This document shows positions 62,101 to 64,000 of a DNA stretch of 64,000 nucleotides, in pieces. The DNA lies in assembly GCF_900496995.4 (NCBI RefSeq), contig NC_044009.1:37161505-37225504 (forward strand), given 5' to 3'. The stretch is from Aquila chrysaetos chrysaetos. Its lineage: Eukaryota > Chordata > Aves > Accipitriformes > Accipitridae. Under the pieces are notes generated by a model. It was not told where the DNA came from and did no database searches. It was given only the letters and a program-made list of their open reading frames with translations. Both the position numbers and the translations under genes were made by a program. Positions within the stretch are counted from its first letter, which is position 1. Each line of letters begins with the position of its first letter.

Positions 62101-64000
62101 TAAGGAAAGCTCTTGTATTTTAAGGGATTACATACTTTATTACAGTATATGCCACCTAAGTAGTACTGAGAACAGTTCTCGTGTGTGTGTGCTACAAGGG
62201 AACAGTAAGCAAACGGCAAATGGTTGTTGGTGGTCTTAGGTGTAATTTGGATGAACAGGCATGGTTTTCCTCTTTTTGGCATCCAGAATGATCTCTTCAC
62301 CTCCATAAAGGGACCTGAAGTCAGTCTGAAATCTGAGCTGGTGTTGAGGTGCTCCTCATTTGGGTGTAAATGGGTCCACCACACTTCTTGGGCATCAGAG
62401 CTCAGGGGATCCGTTTCTGGTTCCCAGCTCACTTTTTAACATTGAGCAGGTTGTTTCCAATCTTTGTTTTGGGAGCGACAGCTCAGCAGACCTTGGCTCT
62501 GAATTTCAAGCTGCTGGGCCTACTCAGCAGACGGAGATGTCTGCTGGGGAACAAGGCACTCAGCATCTCTGGAAACAGCACTGTCAGTGCAATGTCATTT
62601 TTATTTAAGAAAAAGTTGGCTTGGTTAGCCTTTGTGTTACTGTTGCCTTTCCATGCATATGTTGATAATTCCTTGTTAATGGGTCATTTCTGTTTGTAAA
62701 GCACTTTAAGTACAGTTCCACACCAGTGTGGGACATGCTATTACCTAAGACAGTGTTGGCCTCCTGTTCGCCTCCCCTTCTCTTTTTCTCTCTCTCTTGC
62801 AATTGCTTGAAAGTTCCCTTGAGCCCTTGCTTAGCTGGTTCACCCTGGACTCAAAATAGTAACAGCCTTAATCCAGGGGACTTCTCTAATCCTGGGGTCG
62901 GGGTGGGAGGCATGAGTGATTGCTCTGAGCAGCAAACCCATTTATGCAAAGTGTTTCATTCTCTGAGCAGCATCATTGAGGAAGGATGAGATTAGAAGGA
63001 TATCACTGGCAAAGTGACTAAGAGATTTATCTTATTCATAGGCTTGGCTTGTACTTAAGGAATTTACATTATTGGGATTTTTCAAAATCTGAGCTGGCTG
63101 AATCTATCCTTCTTCCAGCAGTGTCACAGCTATCGAAGGCTTGTTGTTTCCTTTCTAGTTCATAACTTCCAGCACCAACACATTGCTCCCTTTGCTTTCT
63201 CTGTTGCTTTTCCACACTTGTTTTCAAATGCCAGGAGTACCACAGTCTCCTTCAAGTCCCTAAGAGTTTATCATAAGGTGATTCAAGCCATTTTCCCAGG
63301 TATTCAGCCTGGGGTTTTTTTTGCTTAATTAATTTCTTCCTGATTTGTCTAGTTAATACCATTGGGAAGGATAAAGAGGGATGCATCTCCCTCTGACACT
63401 GACATGTCCAGATATTTATAATAAAGAAGAGTTAGATCTCCTTGAAACTTCCAGGTCAGAGATCCCCTCTAGAGAGGGAGCTGAGCCAGACTGTAGGATG
63501 GAGATAGATATTTCTGTACGTCTGTCCTGAGAGAAAGCCCTTGGGAGGACAGACCCCAGGGAGCCCTTACCCCAGCTGAGGCCGGGGATGCCAGCACAAG
63601 GCCCCCAGCTCACAACACTGAGGGACGTCCTGGAGTGCCTTTGCCCCACGAGGACTGTGTATTCAGCCAGACTACTTGGGAAATGATATCAGCAAAAACC
63701 AACACTCCTCTGCTAATGAAGACTGACACCTTGCTGGGGGCTTCAGACAGGTGACAGGGCTGGGCTGGATGAGGAGTGGGGATGGCTGCGCTGGGCTAGC
63801 ACAAATGAGTTGCTCTGGGGAAAGGCTGTGTGGAACAAGACATGCTGTGCCGGAAGGCAAAACATCCACGGTGAGAAAAGTCAGGCTAAAGTCAGTTCAG
63901 AAACTCTGTCCTCCCAGCGCGGTATCTCTGTGCTTAGCAATTGAGCGAGGAGCAGCAGGGACATTCCCAAGGGGAAAAAAAAAAATGGTGTCACTGAAGG

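Larger units (their letters stand above)
44712..64000 (+). other. MARCHF4 intron 1 (runs off the window)
   Basis: The donor gtgagc lies at 44712. No exon encoding the rest of the RING-CH (GELLSPCRCDGS...) or the two membrane segments was found to the end of the window, in line with the very large intron 1 in human. The intron holds two CR1 relics (52.5-53.3 kb and 55.8-56.2 kb), a TTTA microsatellite, a 15-base A run at 47350-47364 and otherwise unique DNA. Confidence 0.7.

Noticed and set aside
1..64000. tRNA, rRNA, CRISPR arrays, bacterial operons or phage genes
   Set aside because: None seen. The sequence is vertebrate throughout, and the direct repeats found are microsatellites, LTR target duplications and CR1 tails.

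Overview
This is vertebrate nuclear DNA, most probably from a bird outside the Galliformes. The evidence is CR1 LINE tails ending in the ATTCTATG-type repeat, a solo LTR of a family I know from many neoavian genomes, compact spliced genes and two CpG-island promoters. No complete gene lies in the window. It holds the 5' parts of two genes arranged head to head, SMARCAL1 on the minus strand (about 6.8-23.9 kb) and MARCHF4 (MARCH4) on the plus strand (from about 43-44 kb). Human 2q35 has the same order and orientation.

Region by region. 1-23.9 kb is SMARCAL1. Eight coding exons can be placed with matching splice phases, from the start ATG at 22653 to the DESH box at 6865-6856. They encode 597 codons: the RPA-binding N-terminus, two HARP domains and the first half of the SNF2-type ATPase. 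The remaining exons lie beyond base 1. The introns hold a solo LTR (2599-3159) and old MIR-like fragments. 23.4-24.1 kb is the SMARCAL1 CpG-island promoter, with three ZNF143-like sites and a YY1-like site. 24.19-25.52 kb is a CR1 LINE interrupted by a second solo LTR with a perfect 5-bp target duplication.

25.5-42 kb is intergenic. It holds a young CR1 3' end (32.65-33.07 kb), AT-rich stretches that look like conserved regulatory DNA, and a candidate unrecognised small spliced gene on the minus strand (28.87-31.08 kb). That candidate has a good acceptor, an ATG, a second exon-like ORF and a close poly(A) signal. 42-45 kb is the CpG-rich leader and first coding exon of MARCHF4. The reading frame is broken by one extra G inside a GGC run, probably an assembly error or repeat variant. 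44.7-64 kb is MARCHF4 intron 1, with two minus-strand CR1 relics, a TTTA microsatellite and no recognisable exon.

The two named genes are not known to act together. SMARCAL1 is an RPA-bound annealing helicase that remodels stalled forks. MARCHF4 is a Golgi membrane RING-CH ubiquitin ligase. Their proximity is shared synteny. All identifications come from reading motifs by eye; no database search was run.
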